Assembly: GCA_900314685.1 (NCBI GenBank)
Contig: OMWE01000002.1
Coordinates: forward strand, 64,577-128,576
Length of the DNA stretch: 64,000 bases
Direction of reading: 5' to 3'
From: an uncultured Actinomycetes bacterium
GTDB taxonomy: Bacteria; Actinomycetota; Coriobacteriia; Coriobacteriales; Atopobiaceae
This document shows positions 42,898-51,560 of the stretch, piece after piece. The position numbers and the translations under genes were made by a program. The stretch's first letter is position 1. Each line of letters begins with the position of its first letter. Below the pieces are notes generated by a model. It did no database searches and was not told the origin of the DNA. It saw only the letters and a list, made by a program, of their open reading frames with translations.

Positions 42898-45582
42898 ATG
42901 ACGGTAGATGTAGAGAGCGTTGAATTCGCCACTGCGGTCAGTCAGGCGCGCAAGCCAAAGGCCCTGCGCGTGGGTGAGAAGACCTACGGGGTAGTGGACG
43001 TCAGCGGCATCCCCGACGCCGCCCGCCTGCCGCGCGCGCTCGTCGAGCTGCTGGAAAACTGCGTGCGACGCAGCGCGTCGGATGAAGAGGCCATAGAGTC
43101 CGCCAAGCGTATCGTCAGCGCCGGCCTCGCGGGCAGCCAGGGCGAGGAGATCTCCTTTATGCCGGCGCGTGTGCTCTTCCAGGACTTTACCGGGGTGCCC
43201 GTCTTTGTGGACTTTGCCGCGATGCGAGACGCCATGCGGGCGCGCGGCGGCGACCCGGCGAATGTCTCGCCCCGCATCCCCTGCACCCTGATCGTCGACC
43301 ACTCCGTCATCGCCGACAAGGCGGGCTGCCCCGAGGCCGAGGAGTACAACCGCGTGACCGAGGCGCGGCGCAACAGCGAGCGCTTCGCATTTCTCAAGTG
43401 GTCGGCTAAATCCTTCGACAACGTCAAGATCGTCCCGCCCGGGCAGGGCATCTGCCACCAGCTCAACATGGAGCGCATCTCCGAGGTCGTCACGACCGAC
43501 GCGCTGGCCCAGGGAGACGTTCCCGTCGCCTGCTATGACACGCTCGTCGGCACCGACTCGCACACGACCACGGCAAACGGCCTCGGCGTGATGGGCTGGG
43601 GAGTCGGCGGCATCGAGGCGGAGGCCGCAGCGCTCGGACAGCCGATCAGCATGCTGGTGCCGCCGGTCGTCGAGCTGCGCCTCACGGGCAAGCTGCGTGA
43701 CGGCGTGTCGGGCATGGACCTGGCGCTCACCGTCTGCGAGCGCATGCGCGCCGCGGGCGTCGTCGGGTCGCTCATCGAGGTGACCGGCGACGGCGTCGAG
43801 ACCCTTACGGCGACCCAGCGCGCCTGCGTCGCCAATATGACGCCCGAATACGGTGCGACGACCACGCTTTTCCCGGTCGATGAGCGCTCACTGGAGTATC
43901 TGCGCCTGACAGGCCGTAGCGACGAGGCCGTCGAGCTCGTCGAGCGCTACCTTACCCTGCAGGGCACCTTTGGCAAGACGACAGACCGCGTCTACGCACG
44001 CACGATCGAGATAAAGCTCGACGACGTAGTATGGTGCCTCGCCGGTCCCTCGCGCCCGCACCGCCGCGTCGATATCGCCGGCCTTCCCGTGCGTTTCGAG
44101 GAAGAGTCGCAGAAGCACGGGCACGAGCCGCACACCACCTTCACGGTGCACATCGGTACCGCCGACTACGAGCTGGCGCAGGGCGCCCTCGCCATAGCCG
44201 CCATCACGAGCTGCACGACCGCCACCGACCCCGCGATGATGGTGGCCGCAGGGCTGCTCGCCAAGAAAGCAGTCGAGCGGGGCCTGACCCCCAAGCCATG
44301 GGTCAAGACGATCCTGGCGCCCGGCAGCCGCGCCACGACCCTGCTGCTCAACCGTTCCGGTCTTTCTGACCCCCTGGCCAAGCTGGGCTTCTATACCTGC
44401 GGCTTCGGCTGCATGAGCTGCATCGGCAACTCCGGACCCCTGGCCGCGGACATGCAGCGTGCGGGAGGGGAGCAGGAGCTCGCGAGCGTGCTGTCCGGCA
44501 ACCGCAATTTCGACGGCCGCATCTCGCCATACGTCGCGCAGAACTACCTCAGCCAGCCGGCGCTGGTGGTCGCCTACTCCCTCGCCGGCACCATCGATAT
44601 CGACCTCACGACCCAGCCGGTCGGGATCGGTGCCGACGGCCAGCCCGTGATGCTGTCCGAGCTCATGCCGACCGACGCCGAGATCGCCCAGGCGCTCGCA
44701 TCCTCGCTGACCCCCGACCTCTACACGCAGGGCACGGCCGCCCTCTTTGACGGCTCCAGGGAGTGGAACGAGCTCGCGGCGGAGCCCTCTGCCACCTTTG
44801 CGTGGGACCCCGATTCCACGTATGTGCGCTGTCCGTCGTATTTCGACGACGCGATCAAGACGGATACGATCGACATCCACGGTGCACGTGCGTTGGCACT
44901 GCTGGGAGACTTTGTGACGACCGACCACATCTCACCCGCTGGCTCCATCGCGCCGGACAGCGAGGCGGCAGCCTACCTGTACGCTCACCATGTGGATGAC
45001 GCCGACTTCAATACCTACGGCAGCCGCCGCGGCAACCACGAGGTCATGATGCGCGGCACGTTCGCCAACGTCCGTCTGAGCAACGCCCTCGGGGAGGGTA
45101 AGCTGGGCGCCTGGACCCGTGACTTCACGACGGGTGAGCTAGCCAGTATGTACGCGGCGTCGGTCGACTACCGCAAGGAGGGCATCCCCGCCGTGGTCGT
45201 CGCCGGCAAGATGTACGGCTCCGGCTCCAGCCGCGACTGGGCCGCAAAGGGACCGGCTCTGCTGGGGGTCCGCGCCGTGCTCGCCGAGAGCTTCGAGCGC
45301 ATCCACCGGTCCAACCTGGTGCAGATGGGCATCGTGCCCCTGCAGTTCGACGAGGGGCAGGGGGCGGCGTCGCTCGGGCTCGACGGCACCGAGGAGTACG
45401 ATATCGCGCCGCTCGACCTCGCAGAGGTGGCGGCGGGCGCCCGTCGCGTGGACGTCAAGGCGACCCGTGGCGACGGCAGTGTAGTGAGCTTCGCCTGCAC
45501 CGTACGCATCGACACGCCAACGGAGGCATCGTATATGGCATCGGGCGGTATCCTGCCCTATGTTCTCGACGAGCTGTGCTAG
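42898..45582 (+). CDS. acnA: Aconitate hydratase (AcnA/IRP1 type)
   Basis: Isomerises citrate and isocitrate with a [4Fe-4S] cluster. The 894-residue protein has the long AcnA layout: FMPARVLFQDFTGVP, IPCTLIVDHSV, PPGQGICHQLNME, DTLVGTDSHTTTANGLGVMGWGVGGIEAE and the cluster cysteines in ITSCTTATDP and GFGCMSCIGNSGP. The swivel domain follows with LGDFVTTDHISPAG and YGSGSSRDWAAKGP. No other TCA-cycle gene is near; in such organisms it probably feeds glutamate synthesis (inference). Start behind GAGGAAGG. Confidence 0.96.
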   Translation: MTVDVESVEFATAVSQARKPKALRVGEKTYGVVDVSGIPDAARLPRALVELLENCVRRSASDEEAIESAKRIVSAGLAGSQGEEISFMPARVLFQDFTGVPVFVDFAAMRDAMRARGGDPANVSPRIPCTLIVDHSVIADKAGCPEAEEYNRVTEARRNSERFAFLKWSAKSFDNVKIVPPGQGICHQLNMERISEVVTTDALAQGDVPVACYDTLVGTDSHTTTANGLGVMGWGVGGIEAEAAALGQPISMLVPPVVELRLTGKLRDGVSGMDLALTVCERMRAAGVVGSLIEVTGDGVETLTATQRACVANMTPEYGATTTLFPVDERSLEYLRLTGRSDEAVELVERYLTLQGTFGKTTDRVYARTIEIKLDDVVWCLAGPSRPHRRVDIAGLPVRFEEESQKHGHEPHTTFTVHIGTADYELAQGALAIAAITSCTTATDPAMMVAAGLLAKKAVERGLTPKPWVKTILAPGSRATTLLLNRSGLSDPLAKLGFYTCGFGCMSCIGNSGPLAADMQRAGGEQELASVLSGNRNFDGRISPYVAQNYLSQPALVVAYSLAGTIDIDLTTQPVGIGADGQPVMLSELMPTDAEIAQALASSLTPDLYTQGTAALFDGSREWNELAAEPSATFAWDPDSTYVRCPSYFDDAIKTDTIDIHGARALALLGDFVTTDHISPAGSIAPDSEAAAYLYAHHVDDADFNTYGSRRGNHEVMMRGTFANVRLSNALGEGKLGAWTRDFTTGELASMYAASVDYRKEGIPAVVVAGKMYGSGSSRDWAAKGPALLGVRAVLAESFERIHRSNLVQMGIVPLQFDEGQGAASLGLDGTEEYDIAPLDLAEVAAGARRVDVKATRGDGSVVSFACTVRIDTPTEASYMASGGILPYVLDELC

Positions 45583-45633
45583 GCTACATATCTACGTGCT
45601 CTAGAAAGTAGATGAAACGAGGAGGGGAGCGCG

Positions 45634-46713
45634 TTGATTTGCCCTAATTGCGGCACACACATACCTGACGATGTGCAGCGCTGTCCCGCTTGCCATTACG
45701 ACCTGCTGATGACAACCAAGCTTCCCCGCCTTGAGGGCACCTGGTGCTCTCATTGCGGGGCGCTTGTTCCCGAGGGCATGGACGCCTGTCCGAGCTGCGG
45801 CATGCCGGTTGCGCCTTCGCGGCATATGAAACAAGAGCAGGCTGCCCAGCCCGCACCGGAGGCCCAGGAGGAACCCGCCTCCGCCATCGACCAGCTCATC
45901 CCGCATGTCGAGGACGTCCCGGAGGATGCCGAGGAGCCAGGCGAGGAGGTACTCTCAGCCGAGGAGACCCATGCTATACCGCGTATCGTGAGCGCCGTCC
46001 CCGCGGGCCCCGACGAGGGAGGCCCCACGGAGGAAAACGACCACATGCCGCGCACGCGCGTCTCCATCGTCGCCGCCATCGCGTCGCTCATCATCGTCGG
46101 CGGTTCGATACTGATGATCGCGCACCCCTGGAACGCGGAGCTCTACTCCACGAAGGCGACCAAGCCAGCGGACACCTCGATGGCGGGATATCCCGGCGAG
46201 GTCAGCTCGCTCAGGGGCCAGGACAGCCAGGGCAGCTCCGGCAGCGATGCGCAAGACGGACGATCCGGGGACGAGTATTCCTACGACCAGTTGACTGATA
46301 TGTACAACCAGCTGGGCGACATTGAGGAAAAGCTCGAGCAGAGCCAGTCCGACCTGGAGGAAGTCGGGTTGAGCGGCGACCAAGACGAGCGCGATGCCAA
46401 GGCAGAGGAGCAGAAGGCTATCGCCAACGACCTTTCCAACCTCATCGCCGATATCGGTGAGACGGATGTGTCGTCCGGTACCTATGCCGATACCGTCAAG
46501 AACCTCGGGACCCTGGGCAGCTGGCTGCGCAACTGGTCGGACTCGTTGACCGAGGCCTGGAGCCGCTCGACGGCGTCTGCAGACCCCTCCTCCGAGAAGG
46601 ACTATATCCTGAGCCCTGTGTCTACCGGCGAGGGGGAGTCGCAGAAAAATTCCTATCAGCAACTTTTTGATACAAATTACAAGGACTGGGAGCCCAAGGC
46701 ACCGCAGTCCTGA
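45634..46713 (+). CDS. Zinc-ribbon membrane protein of unknown function
   Basis: A 359-residue protein not assigned to a named family. Two zinc ribbons open it (Cys3, 6, 17, 20 and Cys38, 41, 52, 55 in CPNCG, CPAC, CSHCG, CPSCG). An acidic linker and one membrane segment at about 142-163 follow, then a probably extracellular domain with a predicted coiled coil (DQLTDMYNQLGDIEEKLEQ region, about 225-260). The start is a TTG at 45634, supported by AGGAGGGGAG. Sits between acnA and a cyclophilin gene. Confidence 0.82.
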   Translation: MICPNCGTHIPDDVQRCPACHYDLLMTTKLPRLEGTWCSHCGALVPEGMDACPSCGMPVAPSRHMKQEQAAQPAPEAQEEPASAIDQLIPHVEDVPEDAEEPGEEVLSAEETHAIPRIVSAVPAGPDEGGPTEENDHMPRTRVSIVAAIASLIIVGGSILMIAHPWNAELYSTKATKPADTSMAGYPGEVSSLRGQDSQGSSGSDAQDGRSGDEYSYDQLTDMYNQLGDIEEKLEQSQSDLEEVGLSGDQDERDAKAEEQKAIANDLSNLIADIGETDVSSGTYADTVKNLGTLGSWLRNWSDSLTEAWSRSTASADPSSEKDYILSPVSTGEGESQKNSYQQLFDTNYKDWEPKAPQS

Positions 46714-46810
46714 CGGATTTGTCCTGTCTGCCGAATATGTGAAACAGACGGCCTGCTGGTAGAATCAACAAGATACGTAATTGTTCGGGTCATGTGCGAG
46801 GAGATAATAG

Positions 46811-47359
46811 ATGGGATTTTTCCTGGAGCCGCTCTACACCCCCGCGTACAAAATCGCGGGTGACGAGGTCGCTGTCTTTACCACCAACAAGGGCGTGATC
46901 CGTGCCAAGCTCGACGGGGAGGGCGCCCCGATACATGTCGCGAATTTCTGCGAGCTTGCCGAGTCCGGCTTTTACGACGACCTGAAGTTTCATCGCTATG
47001 AGCCCGGTTTTGTCATCCAGGGCGGCTGCCCCAATACCCGTTCGATGACCTCCGAGGACGTCGCTGCTGGCAAGATCGGTGAGGACGGCATGCCGGGCAC
47101 CGGTGGCCCCGGCTACCGTATCAAGCACGAGTACGATACCAACCCGCGCAACTCCCACGAGGACGGTGCGCTTGCCATGGCACGGGCCCAGAATCCCGAT
47201 TCGGCCGGCTCGCAGTTCTATTTCTGCCTCGGGGCACAGCATTTCCTCGACAGGGGGTACACCGTATTCGGGCAGACGGTCGAGGGCAAGGATGTCGTCG
47301 ACAGCCTTCGCGCGGGCGACGTCATTGAATCCATCCGCATCGAGCACGCTGCAGACTGA
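46811..47359 (+). CDS. Peptidyl-prolyl cis-trans isomerase, cyclophilin type
   Basis: Catalyses proline isomerisation in protein folding. The 182-residue protein has the cyclophilin core: FTTNKGVIRAKL, FHRYEPGFVIQGGCPN with the catalytic Arg, the GALAMARAQNPDSAGSQFYFCL stretch and YTVFGQTVEGKDVVD. No signal peptide, so cytoplasmic. Start behind GAGGAG. A TAGAAT hexamer at 46760-46765 may be its -10. Confidence 0.94.
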   Translation: MGFFLEPLYTPAYKIAGDEVAVFTTNKGVIRAKLDGEGAPIHVANFCELAESGFYDDLKFHRYEPGFVIQGGCPNTRSMTSEDVAAGKIGEDGMPGTGGPGYRIKHEYDTNPRNSHEDGALAMARAQNPDSAGSQFYFCLGAQHFLDRGYTVFGQTVEGKDVVDSLRAGDVIESIRIEHAAD

Positions 47360-47412
47360 GGGTACGGTAGTGTGCTGATCTGCACCTGCGATGAAGTAAG
47401 GAGCGTCACGCT

Positions 47413-48810
47413 GTGAATCAAGAAGCTTTCAACGCCGGTAAGGCTGCATATCAACAGGGCAATCTCGTCGAGGCGGCGGCACAGCTGGTGGCCGCCAAGC
47501 AGCCGGGGGAGGTTTCCGGCCAGATCGACCACCTCCTCGGCAACTGCTACATGCGTCTCGGGCGCTATGACGAGGCCGCGAAGTGCTACGCGGACGCGCT
47601 GCACGATTCGTCGTACGGCCAGTCCGGCGCGCTCGCCTGCAACCGTGGCCGTGCCCTTCTTGCCGCGGGCAAGCCGCAGGAGGCGATCGCCTCGCTCACG
47701 ATGGCGACCAAGGACGCCTCGTACGCCACCCCCTACAAGGCATACCTTGCGCTCGGCAGCGCCTACCAGACGCTCGGGGACGCCCGCAACGCCGGCGTGG
47801 CCTACCGCAACGCGGCCATCGACGAGGGCAACCCCCGTCCCGCCGGTGCGCTCACAAAGCTCGGTGACTGCTTTATGAAGATGGGCCGTGCGGTCGACGC
47901 CATCGAGGCGTATCGCACCGGCCTGGACTTTGCAACCCCGGCAGACGATCAGAACGCCATCTATGCTTCCATGGGCCTCGCCTATGTCGCCGCCAACCGC
48001 CTGCCCGAGGCGGCGGACGCCTTCGCACGTGCCGTCGCGGACGGCACCTATCAGCTGTCCCCCGAGGAGCGCGCGGCAAACGAGGCGGCCAGCAAAGCGC
48101 TTGCCGCCAAGTCCAACGGCCCCTCCGAGACCGACGCGCTGCTCGCGGCCGCCGGATACGGTACGGCTGCCAATGTGGACCCCCTCGACCCGCTGGGCAA
48201 GTCCGGTGAGTTCATGCCGTCGCCTGAGGACACGGGCTTCTTCTCCGTCTCCGAGGAAGATCTGGTTGCAGAGGACAAAAAGGCTCGCAAGGTGCATCGC
48301 AAGAAGAAGCACACGGGTCTCAAGGTGTTTTTCGTCTTCCTCATCCTGATCATCCTGATCGGCGGAGGCGGTGCCTACGCCTACTACAAGGGGTACGGAT
48401 GGCCCACCGCCGAGAGCGTCTCGACCGAGCTTTTCGAGACCGCCTCCGAGGGCGGCGACATCTCGTCGTATTTCTCCGGCGCAGTCTCTGCGTCGACTCG
48501 CGAGCAGATCCAAAACACCCTGCCTGCCAATGTCGAGAATGTCGAGGTCAAGGGCGTCGACCGCAGCATGGAGAAGAGCACAGTGCTGGTGACGGTCACC
48601 TTTACGGACAAGGGCACGCAGAGCTACAAGGTGTCGCTCGTGCGCGTCGACTTCTCCTGGAAGGTCGGAGCAGTCGAGACCGTGTATGCTTCTCAGGACG
48701 GGCAGACGGCCGCCATCGACAACGGGTCGGCGGCGGCAGCCACGGGCACCCCCACGGATGCGGGTGCCGATGCCGCGGCTGAGACCGCCGACAGCTCCAC
48801 CGAGGGATAG
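47413..48810 (+). CDS. TPR-repeat membrane protein of unknown function
   Basis: A 465-residue protein. Tetratricopeptide repeats cover about residues 3-210 (AFNAGKAAYQQGNLVEAA, LGNCYMRLGRYDEAAKCY, LGDCFMKMGRAVDAIEAY and similar). A linker, a Lys-rich stretch and one membrane helix at about 302-324 follow, then an extracellular domain and an Ala/Thr/Asp-rich tail. The TPR face is thus inside. The GTG start at 47413 is set by AAGGAG. It immediately precedes the mre operon, so a role near cell-wall synthesis is possible (inference). Confidence 0.82.
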   Translation: MNQEAFNAGKAAYQQGNLVEAAAQLVAAKQPGEVSGQIDHLLGNCYMRLGRYDEAAKCYADALHDSSYGQSGALACNRGRALLAAGKPQEAIASLTMATKDASYATPYKAYLALGSAYQTLGDARNAGVAYRNAAIDEGNPRPAGALTKLGDCFMKMGRAVDAIEAYRTGLDFATPADDQNAIYASMGLAYVAANRLPEAADAFARAVADGTYQLSPEERAANEAASKALAAKSNGPSETDALLAAAGYGTAANVDPLDPLGKSGEFMPSPEDTGFFSVSEEDLVAEDKKARKVHRKKKHTGLKVFFVFLILIILIGGGGAYAYYKGYGWPTAESVSTELFETASEGGDISSYFSGAVSASTREQIQNTLPANVENVEVKGVDRSMEKSTVLVTVTFTDKGTQSYKVSLVRVDFSWKVGAVETVYASQDGQTAAIDNGSAAAATGTPTDAGADAAAETADSSTEG

Positions 48811-48873
48811 CGCCATCCAGTGGGGTAGCTTCACGCGTCTCGGCCGGATGATTTGATCGCAAAGGTAGGTAAG

Positions 48874-49923
48874 ATGTCATTTCTCGACAACTTCTTCGGG
48901 GAATACAGCGGAGATCTCGCCATCGACCTGGGTACCGCGAATACCCTCGTTGCGGTGCGCGGGCAAGGTATCGTCATCAACGAGCCCTCGGTCGTCGCCA
49001 TCGATAAGAGCGAGGACCGTGTGCTCGCGGTCGGCATGGATGCCAAGCGCATGATCGGTCGTACGCCCGGCAGCATCGTCGCCGAGCGCCCGCTCAAGGA
49101 CGGTGTCATCGCGGACTTCGATGTCACCGAGGTCATGCTGCGCTATTTCATCGAAAAGGCACGCGGGTCCCAGACGCGCCAGTATCCGTGGTCGCCCCGC
49201 CCCCGCGTGGTCGTCTGCGTGCCCTCCGGTGTAACGTCGGTCGAGAAGCGAGCCGTATTTGAGGCAACGATACAGGCAGGCGCGCGACAGGCGTACCTGA
49301 TCGAGGAGCCGATGGCAGCGGCGATCGGCGCCGACCTGCCCATCGAGGACCCGACGGGCTCCATGGTCGTGGACATCGGCGGCGGCACCACCGAGGTCGC
49401 CGTCATCGCCATGGGCGGCATCGTCGTGTCGCAGTCGATCCGTACCGCCGGCGACGAATTCGACCAGGTCATCCTCGAGCACGTCCGCGATGCCTACAAC
49501 CTCTCCATCGGCGAGCGCACCGCAGAGGACATCAAGATCAAGGTCGGCTCCGCGGCGCCTCTGGCGGAGGAGCTCGACGTCGAGGTCAACGGCCGCGACG
49601 TGATGAGCGGGCTGCCCAAGACCGTGCGCATCGAGAGCGAGGAGATCCGCCGTGCACTCGACAAGCCGCTCGACGACGTGACGAAGGCCGTCAAAGACGC
49701 GTTGGACATCACCCCGCCCGACCTGGCGAGTGACCTCATGTACTACGGCATCCTCCTGACGGGCGGCGGCGGTCTGTTGCGCGGTCTCGACCAGCGCCTG
49801 CGCGACGAGACGGGAGTGCCCGTCAACGTCAGCCCGACCGCCCTGGAAAACGTGGTCAACGGGTGCGCGAAGGTACTCGAGGCCAATGCCCTGACCGGCG
49901 GTTTCGTCCAGAGCGCCAGCTAG
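48874..49923 (+). CDS. mreB: Rod shape-determining actin homologue MreB
   Basis: ATP-binding actin-like protein guiding lateral wall synthesis. The 349-residue protein has the phosphate-1 loop DLAIDLGTANTLV, YPWSPRPRVVVCVPSGVTSVEKRA, phosphate-2 VVDIGGGTTEVAVIA, IRTAGDEFDQ, GSAAPLAEE and the adenosine motif LTGGGGLLRGLD. ATG 48874 follows AAAGGTAGG; the TTG at 48853 is less likely. First gene of mreB-mreC-mreD-mrdA-rodA, with gaps of 0 to 12 bases. Confidence 0.96.
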   Translation: MSFLDNFFGEYSGDLAIDLGTANTLVAVRGQGIVINEPSVVAIDKSEDRVLAVGMDAKRMIGRTPGSIVAERPLKDGVIADFDVTEVMLRYFIEKARGSQTRQYPWSPRPRVVVCVPSGVTSVEKRAVFEATIQAGARQAYLIEEPMAAAIGADLPIEDPTGSMVVDIGGGTTEVAVIAMGGIVVSQSIRTAGDEFDQVILEHVRDAYNLSIGERTAEDIKIKVGSAAPLAEELDVEVNGRDVMSGLPKTVRIESEEIRRALDKPLDDVTKAVKDALDITPPDLASDLMYYGILLTGGGGLLRGLDQRLRDETGVPVNVSPTALENVVNGCAKVLEANALTGGFVQSAS

Positions 49924-49935
49924 TAGGGAGCGCAG

Positions 49936-50985
49936 ATGCCTCAGCTTGGTGGCGGCGGACTGGGCACGCCAACCCAGCTCAAGCGCAAAAGCCAGGACAA
50001 CGGCACCCGTCTTGCCATCGTGCTCACGGTGGTCAGTCTGGTGCTCTTCACGTTGAGCAGCCGCGAGGCGGGCTCGGGTCCCATCTCGGCCGTCCGCAGC
50101 GGTGTGACTATCGTCACGACGCCCGTCCGTGCGGTCGGATCGCTCGTCTTCACGCCGTTCCACGGGCTCTCGAACGTCTTTGCCAACCTCACGGCAGACC
50201 AAGAGACGCTCTCGGAGCTGAAGGAGCGCAACAAGGAGCTGACGGCCCGCAATGCCGAGCTGGAGGAGGCAGAGAAGACGGCGGAGCGCCTGCAGAACCT
50301 GCTCAACCTGCAGGACAGCTACAAGCTCCAATCGACCGCCGCACGCATCATTGCCTCATCCTCTGATTCGTGGAGCTCGACGGTGACGATAGACAAGGGC
50401 ACCCTGTCGGGAGTGACGGTCGGCATGCCTGTCACCGACTCCGCCGGCGTCATCGGCCAGACGATCGAGTGCGGACCGACGTCCTCGGTCGTCCGTCTGC
50501 TCGACGACGAGAACTCCAGTGTGTCCGCGATGCTGCAGGACTCACGTGCCCAGGGCATGCTGCATGGATCTGCGGACGGGACGGTCCACCTGACCCTCAT
50601 AGGCACCGATCAGACGGTCAAAGCGGGCGACACGGTCGTGACGAGTGGCCTGGGCGGCGTGTTCCCCAAAGGTCTGCCGTTGGGTACGGTGACCAACGTC
50701 AGCAAGCGCTCAGGCGCCCTGTACCTCGAGATCGAGGTGCAGCTGCTCTCGACTACGGAAAACTACGAGGAAGTCCTGGTGATCACGTCCCTGACAGAGG
50801 GACAGGAAGCGACCTCGGAAGATATCGTGGCTGCAGATGCCCAGGACAGCGCGGCCGTGTCGGGTAGCGCTGCGTCTTCGGGCAGCGCCGAGACAGCGGG
50901 TAGTGTGGCTTCTGAGGGGACGGACGTCGAGGCTGGCGAAACAGACGAATCGGCGTCCGCGTCCGAGGAAACGAAAGGGGAGTAG
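49936..50985 (+). CDS. mreC: Rod shape-determining protein MreC
   Basis: Bitopic scaffold linking MreB to the periplasmic-side wall synthases. The 349-residue protein has a basic N-terminus, a membrane helix (about 25-42), a coiled coil (about 84-125, ELKERNKELTARNAELEEAEK) and the beta domains with DKGTLSGVTVGMPV, RLLDDENSSVSAML and TSGLGGVFPKGLPLG. A Ser/Ala/Glu-rich tail of about 60 residues follows and is probably disordered. Start behind TAGGGAG. Confidence 0.94.
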   Translation: MPQLGGGGLGTPTQLKRKSQDNGTRLAIVLTVVSLVLFTLSSREAGSGPISAVRSGVTIVTTPVRAVGSLVFTPFHGLSNVFANLTADQETLSELKERNKELTARNAELEEAEKTAERLQNLLNLQDSYKLQSTAARIIASSSDSWSSTVTIDKGTLSGVTVGMPVTDSAGVIGQTIECGPTSSVVRLLDDENSSVSAMLQDSRAQGMLHGSADGTVHLTLIGTDQTVKAGDTVVTSGLGGVFPKGLPLGTVTNVSKRSGALYLEIEVQLLSTTENYEEVLVITSLTEGQEATSEDIVAADAQDSAAVSGSAASSGSAETAGSVASEGTDVEAGETDESASASEETKGE

Positions 50986-50994
50986 GTAGACGCC

Positions 50995-51552
50995 TTGCAG
51001 GTACGGGATACCAATAAAAACAGGAGGAGCATCGGTGTGCTTGCGCTCGTCTGCGCATTTGTCCAGCTCGCCATCGCCCCGAATATCGGTGTCGGTGCAG
51101 GTCGCGCCAATATCGCCCTTGTTTTTGCCGGGTTGGTGGCCCTCTCGATCGGAGGGCGTACCGGTGTGGCCGCGGGTTTTTGTGCCGGACTCTTCTACGA
51201 CCTCACGACAACCGGTCCGGTAGGTCTGATGGCCCTGCTGCTCACCGTGTGCGCTTACGTTCTGGGTACCGAGGAACACAATCGCCTTGCCGACGACCCC
51301 ACAGGTTCCGTCACCACCTTTGCCATAGCGGACCTGTGCGTATGCCTTGTCTACCACATCACCATGCTGTTGGTCGGGCAGACGGATTCCATCGTCGAGG
51401 CGCTGCTGAGCAGGACGCTGCCGTCTTTTGTGCTGACGCTCGTGGCATTTTTGCTCTTTTGGTTCTTTACCTACCGTGGGACCGGTACGGGTCCGAGCAC
51501 GATGCATGCCGGCAGGCACGGCGGCGGGCGCTATACCTTGGGTAAGCTGTAG
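50995..51552 (+). CDS. mreD: Rod shape-determining protein MreD
   Basis: Small integral membrane partner of MreC, 185 residues with five or six hydrophobic segments. GAGRANIALVFAGLVAL, GRTGVAAGFCAGLFYDLTTTGPVGLMALLLT and a late hydrophobic pair are typical of MreD. The start is a TTG at 50995, supported by AGGGGAGTAGG at the mreC end. The C-terminal tail is Gly/His/Arg-rich. Confidence 0.88.
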   Translation: MQVRDTNKNRRSIGVLALVCAFVQLAIAPNIGVGAGRANIALVFAGLVALSIGGRTGVAAGFCAGLFYDLTTTGPVGLMALLLTVCAYVLGTEEHNRLADDPTGSVTTFAIADLCVCLVYHITMLLVGQTDSIVEALLSRTLPSFVLTLVAFLLFWFFTYRGTGTGPSTMHAGRHGGGRYTLGKL

Positions 51553-51560
51553 GGGCTGAA

